Assembly (NCBI GenBank): GCA_903813345.2
Contig: CAIIXF020000012.1
Span: 30,595,001 to 30,659,000, forward strand
Source: Owenia fusiformis
Taxonomy: Eukaryota > Annelida > Polychaeta > Sabellida > Oweniidae
Reading direction: 5' to 3'
DNA length: 64,000 nucleotides
The position numbers were made by a program, and so were the translations under genes. The notes below the pieces were generated by a model, which had not been told where the DNA came from, searched no databases, and saw only the letters and a list, made by a program, of their open reading frames with translations. Below are positions 35,108 through 46,705 of the stretch, in pieces; positions within the stretch are counted from its first letter, which is position 1; every line of letters begins with the position of its first letter.

Positions 35108-35704
35108 CAGGGTGTCCCGAAAGTATGCCCCCCCCTGGGCAGACATATACCTTCCATGTTAAAGCTCATCCAAAGTTACATTGATTCGCCAAGTTTCATG
35201 ATTCAACCCTCAAATGTGAAAAAATTACAGGTATTTCAAAATTTAGTGTTTGGCCAAAATAAAATTGAATTTTACACCAAATCACTACACTACACCATCT
35301 TAACAGCAACAATTCTTTTCGGGTCGGATGTATATTGAGTTGGAAAAAGAGAACGGTGTAGTGAGGGTAAATACTCCAAGGAAACTCTTCTAAAGTGCCT
35401 TAAAGGTTTTAAGAGGATTACACACCCCTATTTATAGGGCTTTTAAGGTCATATCTGAAAAGAATTGCTGCTGTAACATGGCCAAGGGAGGACACATTGA
35501 CCAGTATTGTGGTGTAAAAAATATTTTGGCCAAACTCTAAATTTTAAAATGACTATAACTTTTTCCCATTTCAGAGTTGAACCATGATACTCGGCAAATC
35601 ATGAATGCAACTTTGGATAAGCCTTAAGATGATATATGACATATACTATGACAACACTGGTATATGTCTGCCTAGGGAGGGGGGGGGGCTTTCGGGACAC
35701 CCTG
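35108..35704. mobile_element. Mariner-type MITE, 597 bp
   Basis: Inverted ends of about 45 bp starting CAGGGTGTCCCGAAAGTATG at the left and its near complement at the right, with TA on both flanks. No transposase remains. Confidence 0.8.
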
Positions 35705-35706
35705 TA

Positions 35707-36240
35707 TATATAAGGGTTATGTACTGGGAGGTTTTGGATACAGGTTTTATCCTAAGGGAAATATGTGTGTATCCCGAGGGACCGCAGGGACCGAGGGATA
35801 TACACATATTTCCCGAGGGATAAACCCTGTATCCAAAACCGATTTTCATACCGACTGATGTTCTAGGTACGTCATATACCTTATAAAGTTCCAAAATTCA
35901 AAAATATACTTAAGATACGCATTTTCTTGTTGTTATAAAGTGGTTTTTTAAGTTTCTGAGATTTTCAAACTCATATAACTCATATTTTGAAAAATAAAAT
36001 TTGAAATAAAAATTTGAAAAAATCCCCAAAAAAAAATTTTGAAAAAGAATGTAAAAAAAATTTTGGAAAAAATGAGAAAATATTTTTGAAAAAAGATTTG
36101 AAAAAAATCCAAAAAAAATTTGAAAAAATGTGAAAAAAAATTTCAGGAGCGGTACTGGGATGGATACAGCGTGTATCCATCCCGCCCCGGGCCTTGGCAA
36201 GATACAGTATATATTCCCGCTCGTTATGTACCTAGAACCT
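35707..36240. repeat. Hairpin module B followed by an A-like element
   Basis: 35707-35840 pairs GGATACAGGTTTTATCC and AAATATGTGTGTATCCC with their complements around the loop GAGGGACCGCAGGGACCGA. The A-like part ends with the palindrome GGATGGATACAGCGTGTATC and CCCGCCCCGGGCC, and its borders TTCTAGGTAC/GTACCTAGAA are inverted. The middle (36000-36145) is A-rich low-complexity sequence. Confidence 0.65.
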
Positions 36241-36784
36241 CAGTAGGTATGAAATACAAACTTTTATTCAGCGGTGAAAATTATCAATAAAGGCGGGCCT
36301 ATTGCCCTTCCTTGACTAATTGGGACTACAGCTAAAATTCTATTTCCCTTAGTTAAATATAGCTCAGTTGCTTATAAAACAACCATCAAGACTTGATCGA
36401 ATTCATGAATATTTGAGAAAAATTGTTATCATTATCTTCCTAAAATTTGATTGTATCCAGCGCAGCAGCGGTAAGGTCAGAAAACTAAAACGATATAAAT
36501 CACGTGATCAATACGTTTGTAAAACGGCAAGGAAAAGGCTGAGTTTCAGAAGAAAAAAGTGAGCGTGAATGTAACTCACTAGCAGATCTTTGGGGTGGCG
36601 ACGGGGGCGCACCTCCACCTCTAAAATGCTTCAAAAAATGTTTTTTCAACAATTCGATAAATACCTGTTATAGTGTTAAAAGGACAAGGTGCAATTATTG
36701 GCAAATATCCCTATGGTCAAAATGAATCATTCGTAGGTGTAACATGAAGAATAAAATGTCATATAATACTTTGGAAAATATTAA

Positions 36785-37085
36785 AGTGCTCGGACACACA
36801 TAAGCTGAGATAGGGATCATTTCGTTCAGTAAGGTTGTATTGACTTATATGGGGCTGTGCACCATTGACTTAACATGAGTTTCCATTGATGATCACAGAA
36901 ATACCAAAAATACACTATGACCTGAATCGATTGCAAACTTAATAATTTCACAATGCGACACAAATGGTTTATCTCATCAAATGTGCAAATATGAAGTTTG
37001 CAATCGATTCAGGTCATACTTAAAATTAAAAGATTGTACATTTTTTCATCATTTTTTTCCCTACAAAATGACTATAGAAAAATGG
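36785..37085. repeat. Inverted copy of intron sequence from paralogue 1
   Basis: Reverse complement of parts of 15430-16210, sharing TGACCTGAATCGATTGCAAA on both sides of a short centre (about 36945-36965). At that centre the intron copy carries elements D and C, so this is close to the uninserted state. Confidence 0.75.
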
Positions 37086-37413
37086 GTAAGTAAGTACTAA
37101 TCTATCAGGAAACATTTACAAGTTTGGTTAGAAACAGAATTTTTAGAGATGGCGGAGTGATTTTTGAGACTATGTAGAGCAGAATAATTTTCTGAAACAG
37201 GTAGCTTTACGGTGGTAGCTCTCTCCAGATTCAGTTATCTCAAAAACGGTGTGGTCACCGTATGCTTATTTTGTAACGGCAAGCTAGACAAGACTCCAGT
37301 GAACACTGGGCACTGTTTCGCTGAGCTAGATCTGTGCCCATGAATATATTATGAAATGAAACGTTATAATGGTCGTCAATGGGATTTTTTACTGCAATCT
37401 TGACCCTATTAGC

Positions 37414-38270
37414 AACAGGGTGGTGATAGTACTAGGGTGGGAAATAGCGTTATTTTTGTAAAAATTACACTTTCTAAGCAATGTGTACCTTGCATCTCTA
37501 AGAAAAATCAAATTATCCGAAGAATTAGCAATTTAGATTTTCGCTGATTCAGCATTTTTCATTTTTTACCTAAAAATCACAAGTTTTGACCATTTTTGGC
37601 CTGTATTTTGTTACAGGGTAGCACAAGAGGGCTGTTAGTGTTGGTTTTCAGAGGTTGTTGTCAGGCTTTTATCAAATTATTACCGAATTTAAGGATTTAG
37701 CCATTATCATAGCATGTAATACAGCTTTTTCCTTTGTGTCTGAATTTTTCTTGAAAATATATGACAAAATTGACACATTTAACCCCATAGAATGACTAAA
37801 TATGGTTGAAAACAGTTACTAACGTGCATGCAATTAAAACAAGAACATTGCTATGCAAAACTGATATGATAATTTAATATAGAAGCTCATTTACTGAAAA
37901 TTAATCACTAAATAATGGATAATTTGGGGTAATCTCTGATCAAAAATGACTAGATTTGACCATTTTTTTGTTTCATGGTTCAGTGATTTTGGCAATAAAC
38001 ATTATGGAAGTACGAATAAACGTTTTGACATGCTAAATATTGTGAATTTTTGTTAAGCCATAGCGAGTAGCAGTATTTCTATTGCAAAAATGGTCAGTTA
38101 GGTATAAAACTGCATGGCCCTAAAATAAATGACCCCAGGGTTAACAAAGCAGCTATAAAAGCTCTTCTATTGGTGCGATTGGGCTTAAATTGCACAAAAA
38201 GTCTTGAAACACTCTAATGTTTAACAAAAACAAGATTTCTGGCACAAAATCATTCAACCGTGTCACTATT
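37414..38270. repeat. 857-bp tandem duplication, unit 1
   Basis: Starts AACAGGGTGGTGATAGTACT and ends CAACCGTGTCACTATT. Unit 2 follows directly with very few differences. No gene or element ends recognised. Confidence 0.9.
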
Positions 38271-39127
38271 AACAGGGTGGTGATAGTACTAGGGTGGGAA
38301 ATAGCGTTATTTTTGTAAAAATTACACTTTCTTAGCAATGTGTACCTTGCATCTCTAAGAAAAATCAAATTATCCGAAGAATTAGCAATTTAGATTTTCG
38401 CTGATTCAGCATTTTTTTAATTTTTTACCTAAAAATCACAGGTTTTGACCATTTTTGGCCTGTATTTTGTTACAGGGTAGCACAAGAGGGCTGTTAGTGT
38501 TGGTTTTCAGAGGTTGTTGTCAGGCTTTTATCAAATTATTACCGAATTTAAGGATTTAGCCATTATCATAGCATGTAATACAGCTTTTTCCTTTGTGTCT
38601 GAATTTTTCTTGAAAATATATGACAAAATTGACACATTTAACCCCATAGAATGACTAAATATGGTTGAAAACAGTTACTAACATGCATGCAATTAAAACA
38701 AGAACATTGCTATGCAAAACTGATATGATAATTTAATTTAGAAGCTCATTTACTGAAAATTAATCACTAAATAATGGATAATTTGGGGTAATCTCTGATC
38801 AAAAATGACTAGATTTGACCATTTTTTTGTTTCATGGTTCAGTGATTTTGGCAATAAACATTATGGAAGTACGAATAAACGTTTTGACATGCTAAATATT
38901 GTGAATTTTTGTTAAGCCATAGCGAGTAGCAGTATTTCTATTGCAAAAATGGTCAGTTAGGTATAAAACTGCATGGCCCTAAAATAAATGACCCCAGGGT
39001 TAACAAAGCAGCTATAAAAGCTCTTGTATTGGTGCGATTGGGCTTAAATTGCACAAAAAGTCTTGAAACACTCTAATGTTTAACAAAAACAAGATTTCTG
39101 GCACAAAATCATTCAACCGTGTCACTA
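38271..39127. repeat. 857-bp tandem duplication, unit 2
   Basis: Direct copy of 37414-38270. The pair interrupts the inverted copy of intron sequence, lying between its 36785-37085 and 39130-39380 parts. Confidence 0.9.
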
Positions 39128-39399
39128 TGATGCATAGTATGTAAATGGATTTTGACAGACACAAAAATACTTCCTGGTTTGGAATCTATGCCTCTACACT
39201 TCATGATTGAATTATGACCCTAATAAGTGGCCTATACATCAATACAGTGCTGAATATAGGTCAACAAGATACTAGTGTGCATATAAATGTAATAATTGAA
39301 GCAGAATACTCATTTTGAAAAATCAGATGAATTATTTTTTTCCCATGGGGAGATCCCAATGGAGGTGTATAAGGTCCTTTCTCAGGAAATTCAAAAAAA

Positions 39400-40193
39400 A
39401 TAAATAAAAACTTGTTTCAAAAACAAGCCTTTCTTGTATCTTGAAAGTCCCAGTAAAGTTTTAGATGATCCAAAGGTTATTGAATATTTGGAAAAATCCC
39501 CAAAGTTTGAATTGGTCCCTGCAGACAAAGCTGCTAATAATGTAATAGTGATTTGTAAAAAGTTCTATTTGTTAATGGCTGAATTAGGTATTTCAAATCA
39601 AAATGTTGTAAATAAGACATATGTTACAGGTTAATTCTAATGAAGGGGAAATAGTCAAGATCCATCTAAATTTTTTGAATAATTATAAGATTAAACCAAC
39701 AGAGTAACAGGAACATTTGCCGAAAATTTACTGGACACCAAAGTTACATAAAGCCCCTTATAAAGCTAGGTTTATTGCTGGATCTAGAGTCTGTTCCACT
39801 AAAAAAGTTTCTGGACTATTGACAAGGTGTTCAAACTGTTAAAAATAAAAGGGAGACTTATTGTAAGGCTATTTTTAGAAATTGTGGGGTTAACTATATG
39901 TGGATCCTTAAAAATTCAAAAGATCTTTTATCAAAATTTAATGACCCGATTTATTCAAAAGTTAAATGTATTTCACGTAGGATTTTTCTACACTTTACAC
40001 ATCAATTACTCATGACAAGTTAAAAGATGAAATATTTGGAAATAATAAAAAGACAATGACGGGTAGTAAATTTAAATATGTTAACTGTAATTCAAATAGG
40101 GCTTTCTTTTCTCGTGAACAATATGATAAGTATATTTCTTTCACTGCAGTACAATTCTGTGAGGTGTTAGGCTTTCTTATTGATAATATATTT
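39400..40193 (+). pseudogene. Decayed Penelope-like reverse transcriptase
   Basis: Across shifting frames the segment reads SPSKVLDDPKVIEYL, LVPADKAANNVIVICKKFY, LPKIYWTPKLHKAPYKARFI, SHDKLKDEIF and FLIDNIF. This order matches the N-terminal half of Penelope-type (or closely related) reverse transcriptases. Stops and frameshifts break it repeatedly, and the catalytic Asp-Asp part is absent because the segment ends against the next element at 40194. Confidence 0.75.
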
Positions 40194-40627
40194 GATGAAC
40201 TTCATGGATAGGAGTTTTTTGTTTTCTCGATTTAAACTTACGTATAAGTGATCTTGCGGATTATCATTTGGCACAAAGTTAGACAATGTAGTCTAGCCTT
40301 TAGAAATGTTCCCGGTTTGGAATTTGATTTTTAAGTAAAGCTTTAATTGATGCATTTGGACCATCGCATTTGTTACATTGACGTTAGTTTTCAAAGTAAC
40401 ATACATTTGTAATATAACGGACTTTCGTCAACGTAACAAGAGTGAGGGGCTAAGTATATGAATTGCAACTTCATTTTATACAAAACAAATTCCAAATCGA
40501 AGAAATTTATTATAACTAGACTATATTCTAGTTTTGTGCAAATTATAATCTGCAACTTGACTTATAAGCCGGTTTATAAGTAGGTTTAAATCGAGAAAAC
40601 AAAAAAATCGTAACAAGAAAGTTCATC
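40194..40627. mobile_element. 434-bp inverted-repeat element abutting the Penelope fragment
   Basis: Ends pair over about 55 bp: GATGAACTTC at the outer border and TTTTTTGTTTTCTCGATTTA further in, matched on the right by TAAATCGAGAAAACAAAAAA. Non-coding. No target duplication is evident. Confidence 0.7.
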
Positions 40628-43600
40628 CAGTGGAACAGTGTTTAGGAGTAATGAGGACAACTATTTTTCGTGATGTCACACTTTATTTTGATTGATTTGA
40701 CGGATCATGTACGGAAACCAAGACATGGCATTTTTGATGTATCGTCGACTCGTTGCACTTAGGTACCGAAATATTTGAGGAAAACACATAAAATAATCAA
40801 AAATTGTGTTTTTTCGAAGAGCATTGAAATAACGTTGACCTATGATTTTTATTTTCTTGAAATCAACTTTAATTATCGACCTTTCAAATGTGCAATTTTT
40901 TTTTTAATCCCGTTGTTCAGTTTAGGAGATTATACAGCCTCTTGATCACGGGCTCTTGATCCCCTTTTTTCACATTCCCCAACCCGTCCCTAACATTGGG
41001 AATCAAAACTTCTAGCCTTACACATGTGCATGTAAGAAACGGAGTAACATAAACTTTTTTTAGTTGATTCGTCAATATTTTATAAACAAATTTATCTAGT
41101 GCAGGCATTTTTAATAGAAAACGTTTTGCGGCTGTGGCTTCAAAATCAACCTCGATCCCCTATGTGTGGTTTGCAAAAATGAAAGGAAATCCACACTTTG
41201 GGAAATTATTGCTGCATGCCTGTAACACGCCCGGTGATCGGAAGAAATGAACGGAGGGGGAGTAGCTGATTTTCGCTAGAAAATTCAACAAATCTGGAAG
41301 ATTTGTTTTTTCAAGAGAAAGTCAAACCCCCTATTGGCGCACGACACGGGGACATATGTGAGTTCGAAAAAAATTAAAATTGAACGGAGGGGGGGGGTGA
41401 ATGGAGGAGGAGTATTATTACTAAGGTCGAAGAAATCCCCTCAAATTTGTGTATTTGAAAAATGAACTCAGTAACTCAGATACAACTTGATGTTACAACA
41501 CTGAAGAGTGGAAATAGGATTTGGAGCTATTCGAAATAAAGTCAAGTTACTTTACCATATATCTATTAGATACAATGCCCCCCTCCGTTCACTCCCCCAC
41601 CCCATACATACAACACTGACAATAGCTTTGTGATAATAACGTCACTTACGTGTATTTATAACAGGTCGTGTCGATTGGTAAGGAAAACGCTGATATAAGA
41701 CCTGATTTTCACCTTAAACTCATCAAGGTATCCAACTTAACAAAGGAAAAAAAGGGAAAAATTTCAAGATCCAGATATAAATGTAAATGCTGAAAAAGGG
41801 CGGATATGAAGCATTGTTTCCAGTAATCAATCTCTTATTACATTAAAAGTGTTTTGTCAAAGAAAACAATACGGAATGCCGGGTAAGGAAACTAAGTTCC
41901 GATTTTCATCTTTAACACTTCATCAAGGTGTCCAACTACACAATCTGGAACACTGAGGTTTCAGGTGTGGATGAGGCTTGCCTTATCAAAGTCAAAAATA
42001 AAAAGAAACAAGCAAACCGAATCCTCATCCTTAAATTCAAAGGGCGTTTTCTGATCCTAATCCTAAAGAATATCCCAAATGAGATCTTTAATTTTGCTTT
42101 ACATCGGGCGCAAGTTATACCCGGTAATTTTATTTGAGACAACTTTTCCTTAGTTTCCGTCCAGTGTAATTCAGTATTTTACTTATATCTAGGCGTAGAC
42201 AAAATAAATAAATTCAAAGATAAATGTTCATGGCATAATAGGAGCATATGTACTAATAAAAATTAATTAACAAAATATTTATAGCTTTGAATGAACAAAA
42301 AAGGGAAATATTGACTAAACGCATAATCGATTTTGGGTGTGTCATGGAAAGCAATTTGACGTCACGATTGGGCAAGACATATGGACTAAATTTTGGTATA
42401 TTTTCGTCCATTTCAACGTCTGATTTCTACATCGTTAGCGTACCTACATACAAATAAAGAACACACGAGTTCTCAAAAATAACTGTTCTATCAAAAGGTA
42501 TGTATTACAAAAGTTTGTTTATTTTCTATTTCGAATTATCCGCCGAGATGTCAATGCGGTATTTTGAATAAATCAAAGGATTGTCACAAAGTAATTTGTA
42601 AACATAAAGTAGGTCAGTCTATGGTCTTCTTTCGTCACTTGTTGCTTTGATTGCCTTTTGTGGAAAAATGCTATTATTTATTATCTGAATTGTGTTTATT
42701 GTTTTGAAATGGAATGTTGTCCAAAAGTTTGTTTATGCTTTGATATTAGTATTTTATTACCCTAAAGAGACAAGAAAGTGTTTATGATACATAAATAGAA
42801 ACCCATTCGAATAAAGTGACTGTGTCGGCGAAGAGGATTTGACCCAGGATTCCTTGAAGACACTCTTGGGAACCTTGCATTGTGTGGTTGGTTAAACCGT
42901 TCTATCCGACTAAATAATATGATCAGCCAATCAAAATAGGGGTAGATTTATCTCATTACTTTCGTCTAATAACAACAAACACAATGGGACAATGTTTTGA
43001 TAACCATGTGGCAATTTAATTCTTCGAATTTGGCAAGGCATGAAGAAATTTTGGAATCCAATCTACCATTTTGTGTCAACATGTACTTGGTATTTGATAA
43101 TCATTATGGAATAGGAAGAGGACATACGAATTGTGGAGAACATAAGAATTATAGAATAGTTAGAGAACATAAGAATTTCATTCCTTTAAAGTTATCATCA
43201 CACAAGGCAATGTGTGCTCATCATTCATTACTATGCAGAGGGGGAATAACACCAGAGTTCAAAGATGACATACGCTTATAATGTAAACCTGTATTGAGAT
43301 GACTTATATCTCTGATTGGTCAAAAGTCGACAAACAAATGACGTCAACAATGGCGGTTTCAAAATTTTCGAAATACGCTTCGAATAATATTATGTTCATT
43401 TCTGGCGTGTTAACCAATATCATAGCTTCTCATTTCACATCAAGATAAAGAAAGGTGTACGGAATATGCCTATGTCAATTAAAACGTCCCATCGAAGTGT
43501 AGTATTTGATAACTAGCCAATGAAAAATTCGAACGAACAAAGGTGGTAAGCAAGAGAGGTAATTATGTCTGTCATCTTTAAACTCTGGGGCTTTCCCTCC

Positions 43601-46600
43601 TCTTATTACTATGTGAACAATTTTTCAGAAAAAATGAAATCACTGGAATATTGTTCCATCAAATATAAATCTGTCATTGTTAATTGACTTGACATTCACT
43701 ATCCTAGTATCTCATAACCGTACAATAATTTTTTTTTCAATAACGTTTATCTCTAAAAAATGCATAGCCTAACAAAAAAAATCGCTGTTTATTGCCTACC
43801 CTGTATATAGGAATTATTTAATTAAATATTTACAGGGAGTCAGACTTAACATTAAATTAATTCCTTAAATTAAATTGAATTACATTAATTGCCTTTAATT
43901 TGCTTACAAAGTATATTAGTCCCCAATACACGCCAGGACAGTTATGTGTTAAAGGTGTCAATGAAAATGCTTTGAGAATTGTAATATAGATGGCTCTCAC
44001 TTAAAAGGTTTTTACATTCTCAAACAGTGCTATATTGCTCTAGCGCACCAACAACTTTTGTGTTTCATTTGTATGAACTATGCTGAGTTGTATCAGAACA
44101 TGTTTTTGTAAACAAACAACCTTCTCAACCTTATAACCTTCATAAAAGCTGGCCTTGTTTTATTGGTCCTGAAAATGCTTTAAATGCTCTATTGATGTAT
44201 TTTTTATGAAACCACTGAATAGCCCTTACTTTTTTACAAAGATCATTTAGAAATTCTTATTATTGCTGCATGGTAAACAACTTCAAAAAGACGGAAAAAC
44301 CCAGAGTTCAATGACCTCAAATTCAAATAGATATGACCCTCATCACTGATTGGTCAAATAACATAGGAGGTAACAAAAACAAAATGGTTGATTCAAAATT
44401 GTAAAAAGGTTTTAAAAAATATGGTAATCTCTTGGGTTTCCTTTTCTCTTTTGAAGTTTGTATACAAGGGCCGATCAAAAATGTTTCTTACCGTTGCCTC
44501 TGCAAGTAGAACATCTAAATCAATTATTTTGTGCACCTTTGTTTTGTAGTCTAAAAGGTCACCTTCTTATTTAATTTCCTGCCACTATGTAGAGTTTTCA
44601 GTCCCTTTTGTCAATCCAGTAAGGTCATATCAACCTGATTTAAAATGCATCACATATTAGCGAAAGTCTTAACTTCTTTTATTATCTCTCGTTCTTAAAG
44701 ATAGGCTTCTTTAGAAGGGTCTTATTAAGAAAAATTGGTCTGAACTTTTGAAAACCTGGGCCAATGCATCACGACAAACCATGACATCTCAAATCTTCTC
44801 AGCCCTGAGATGAGTTGAAACAGAAAGATGCTATGAGTATCAGAATGGGGCCAATGTACCCCTTTGCCAACTTCAAGGTCTTGTTTTTGAAGATTCATTT
44901 TCTATCTCTCTTTTTCAAAATATTTCAACACACATATATTGTAAAGTTGGGCATTTTTCTTATGTTAGTATATTTGCTAACTCAAAATAAATAGCCAATG
45001 TCATGGTCATTAATTTTGTAAACAACTTCTGATTTATGGCAGAGATAATCACTGTATACACAAATGCAAAGGCACTTAAAATTGTATATGAGCATTATAT
45101 TTCACAGAAGGTTGGGATAATATTTTTTGTGTTCTTTATGTTTGATAATGTAAATAAACAGATACATCACCATAAGAGGTATGCTTGATCATAAATCATT
45201 GAGCTTTCTTCATATTACGAATTCTTCGAAATTGAAGTTTAGTTTTCTGTCACTTGAAAAAGTATTTTTTGGCCAAATTATTAGACAATCATAAAACTTG
45301 ATTGGATTAAAATCCTCTTTGTAAAATTTACACTTTTTTATCACAGCCGTTTAATTTATTCAGAGTGTTTTTTTCATTCTCAGGTAAAAGACATCTCATT
45401 GTATGGTAGCTACCAAAAATCAAAGAAATATCTTCTAAACAAATTTTAAACAAATCTTCTATAAAGTGGGACTCCCTTTATAGAAGCTTTGAACTGAATT
45501 TACACTTCTTACTGCTGAAATTGATAGCTTATACATACATTTTAAGAAAATAGGTACGTCAAAGAAAGTGTTAAGCCAAATATTGACGTGATAGCTCAGA
45601 AAAAATCAAAAAAATCATATTTTCTCTCTACACTCCTTGTTGCCCCTTTGAGTTTCAATTTGTTGCACCTTGAGTTTCAAAGTCAATCCCTGTACCTAAA
45701 TTTAAAATGTTATTCTGGCCTTTTCTGATACCTAGGTTTGCTTTTGAGAATAGCATCTATCATAATTTACACCAGTACATTGGCTCCTCTCGCCTAAGAA
45801 TTTTTGGTACCAAACTTTTCATTCTGTTTCTAAAAATAGGCTTTTTGGCCTAATTTAAAAAGAATTGCCAGATTTTCTATTTAATTTTGAAAAAGGGTCA
45901 ATATTTTTGGCTAGTGCAGGAAAAGTAATTATCAACTATAAATTTTTTACTTTTTCAATGAGATTCAGAGACACTTTAAACTTATTTAATTACTCAATCA
46001 TTTGAATTCATTTTTCATAAGTCTCCAGTCCTTGTATTGTTTTCTGCTGTCTCCATTCTTTCAGCTACATATTCCGATAAACTTTCTCAACTTGGAGTCT
46101 GAGCAAATGGAAAGCAGCTGCCCATGTTATTTGTAACTTGATCCTACAAACCTCAAGGCAGGAAAACCTTCCAATTTGTAACGGAAACCAAAAGAAAAAA
46201 AATCATGTTAGACACATGATTTAAGAAAAGCAGAAAAATGCATTATCAAGAAAACAAGAAGAGTAATTTAACCAGTTCACAATTATATAAAACTGCAAAA
46301 AACAGGCATTTAGAATATTTATGTAATTTAAGAGATGGTTTTATGGAAAAGGTAGTGCCTTTGATCAACAGGATAGCATACTGGTATAGGATCACTACAG
46401 ACCTACAGAAATGTTAAGGAAGCATATATTTTCAGCTTCTGCAGAGATTACAGAGAATTTGTAAATTAGTAGTAGAATGTGCCTATATTTTTTGCACAAA
46501 AACTTGAAATTTCATATATTGTTATTCTATTCTTTTATAGAATTCAGAGACATATCTTCACTTCAAAGTTGTAAAATGTTTATTATGAGCTAGCTCCCCC

Positions 46601-46705
46601 AAGGTGAAATGAGTGATTCATTAGATGTTTTATGTTTACTCTGTACAGTTTAGAAGCTTGACTCATATTAGACATTTCCTCTCAGAAAAGGAAAAGGATT
46701 GGATA
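40628..46705. other. Long non-coding stretch
   Basis: I see no gene I can defend. There are G-runs with GAACGGAGGGGG near 41250 and 41380 and the complement near 41585, a direct pair with CATCAAGGT and TCCAACT near 41720 and 41930, and AT-rich runs at 43830-43900. A 94-codon frame at 42997-43281 (ending RGGITPEFKDDIRL) has balanced composition but no known domain or clear splice context. Confidence 0.4.

Noticed and set aside
35910-36200. Phe-rich minus-strand frame
   Set aside because: Translation of A-rich low-complexity DNA inside the A-like element.
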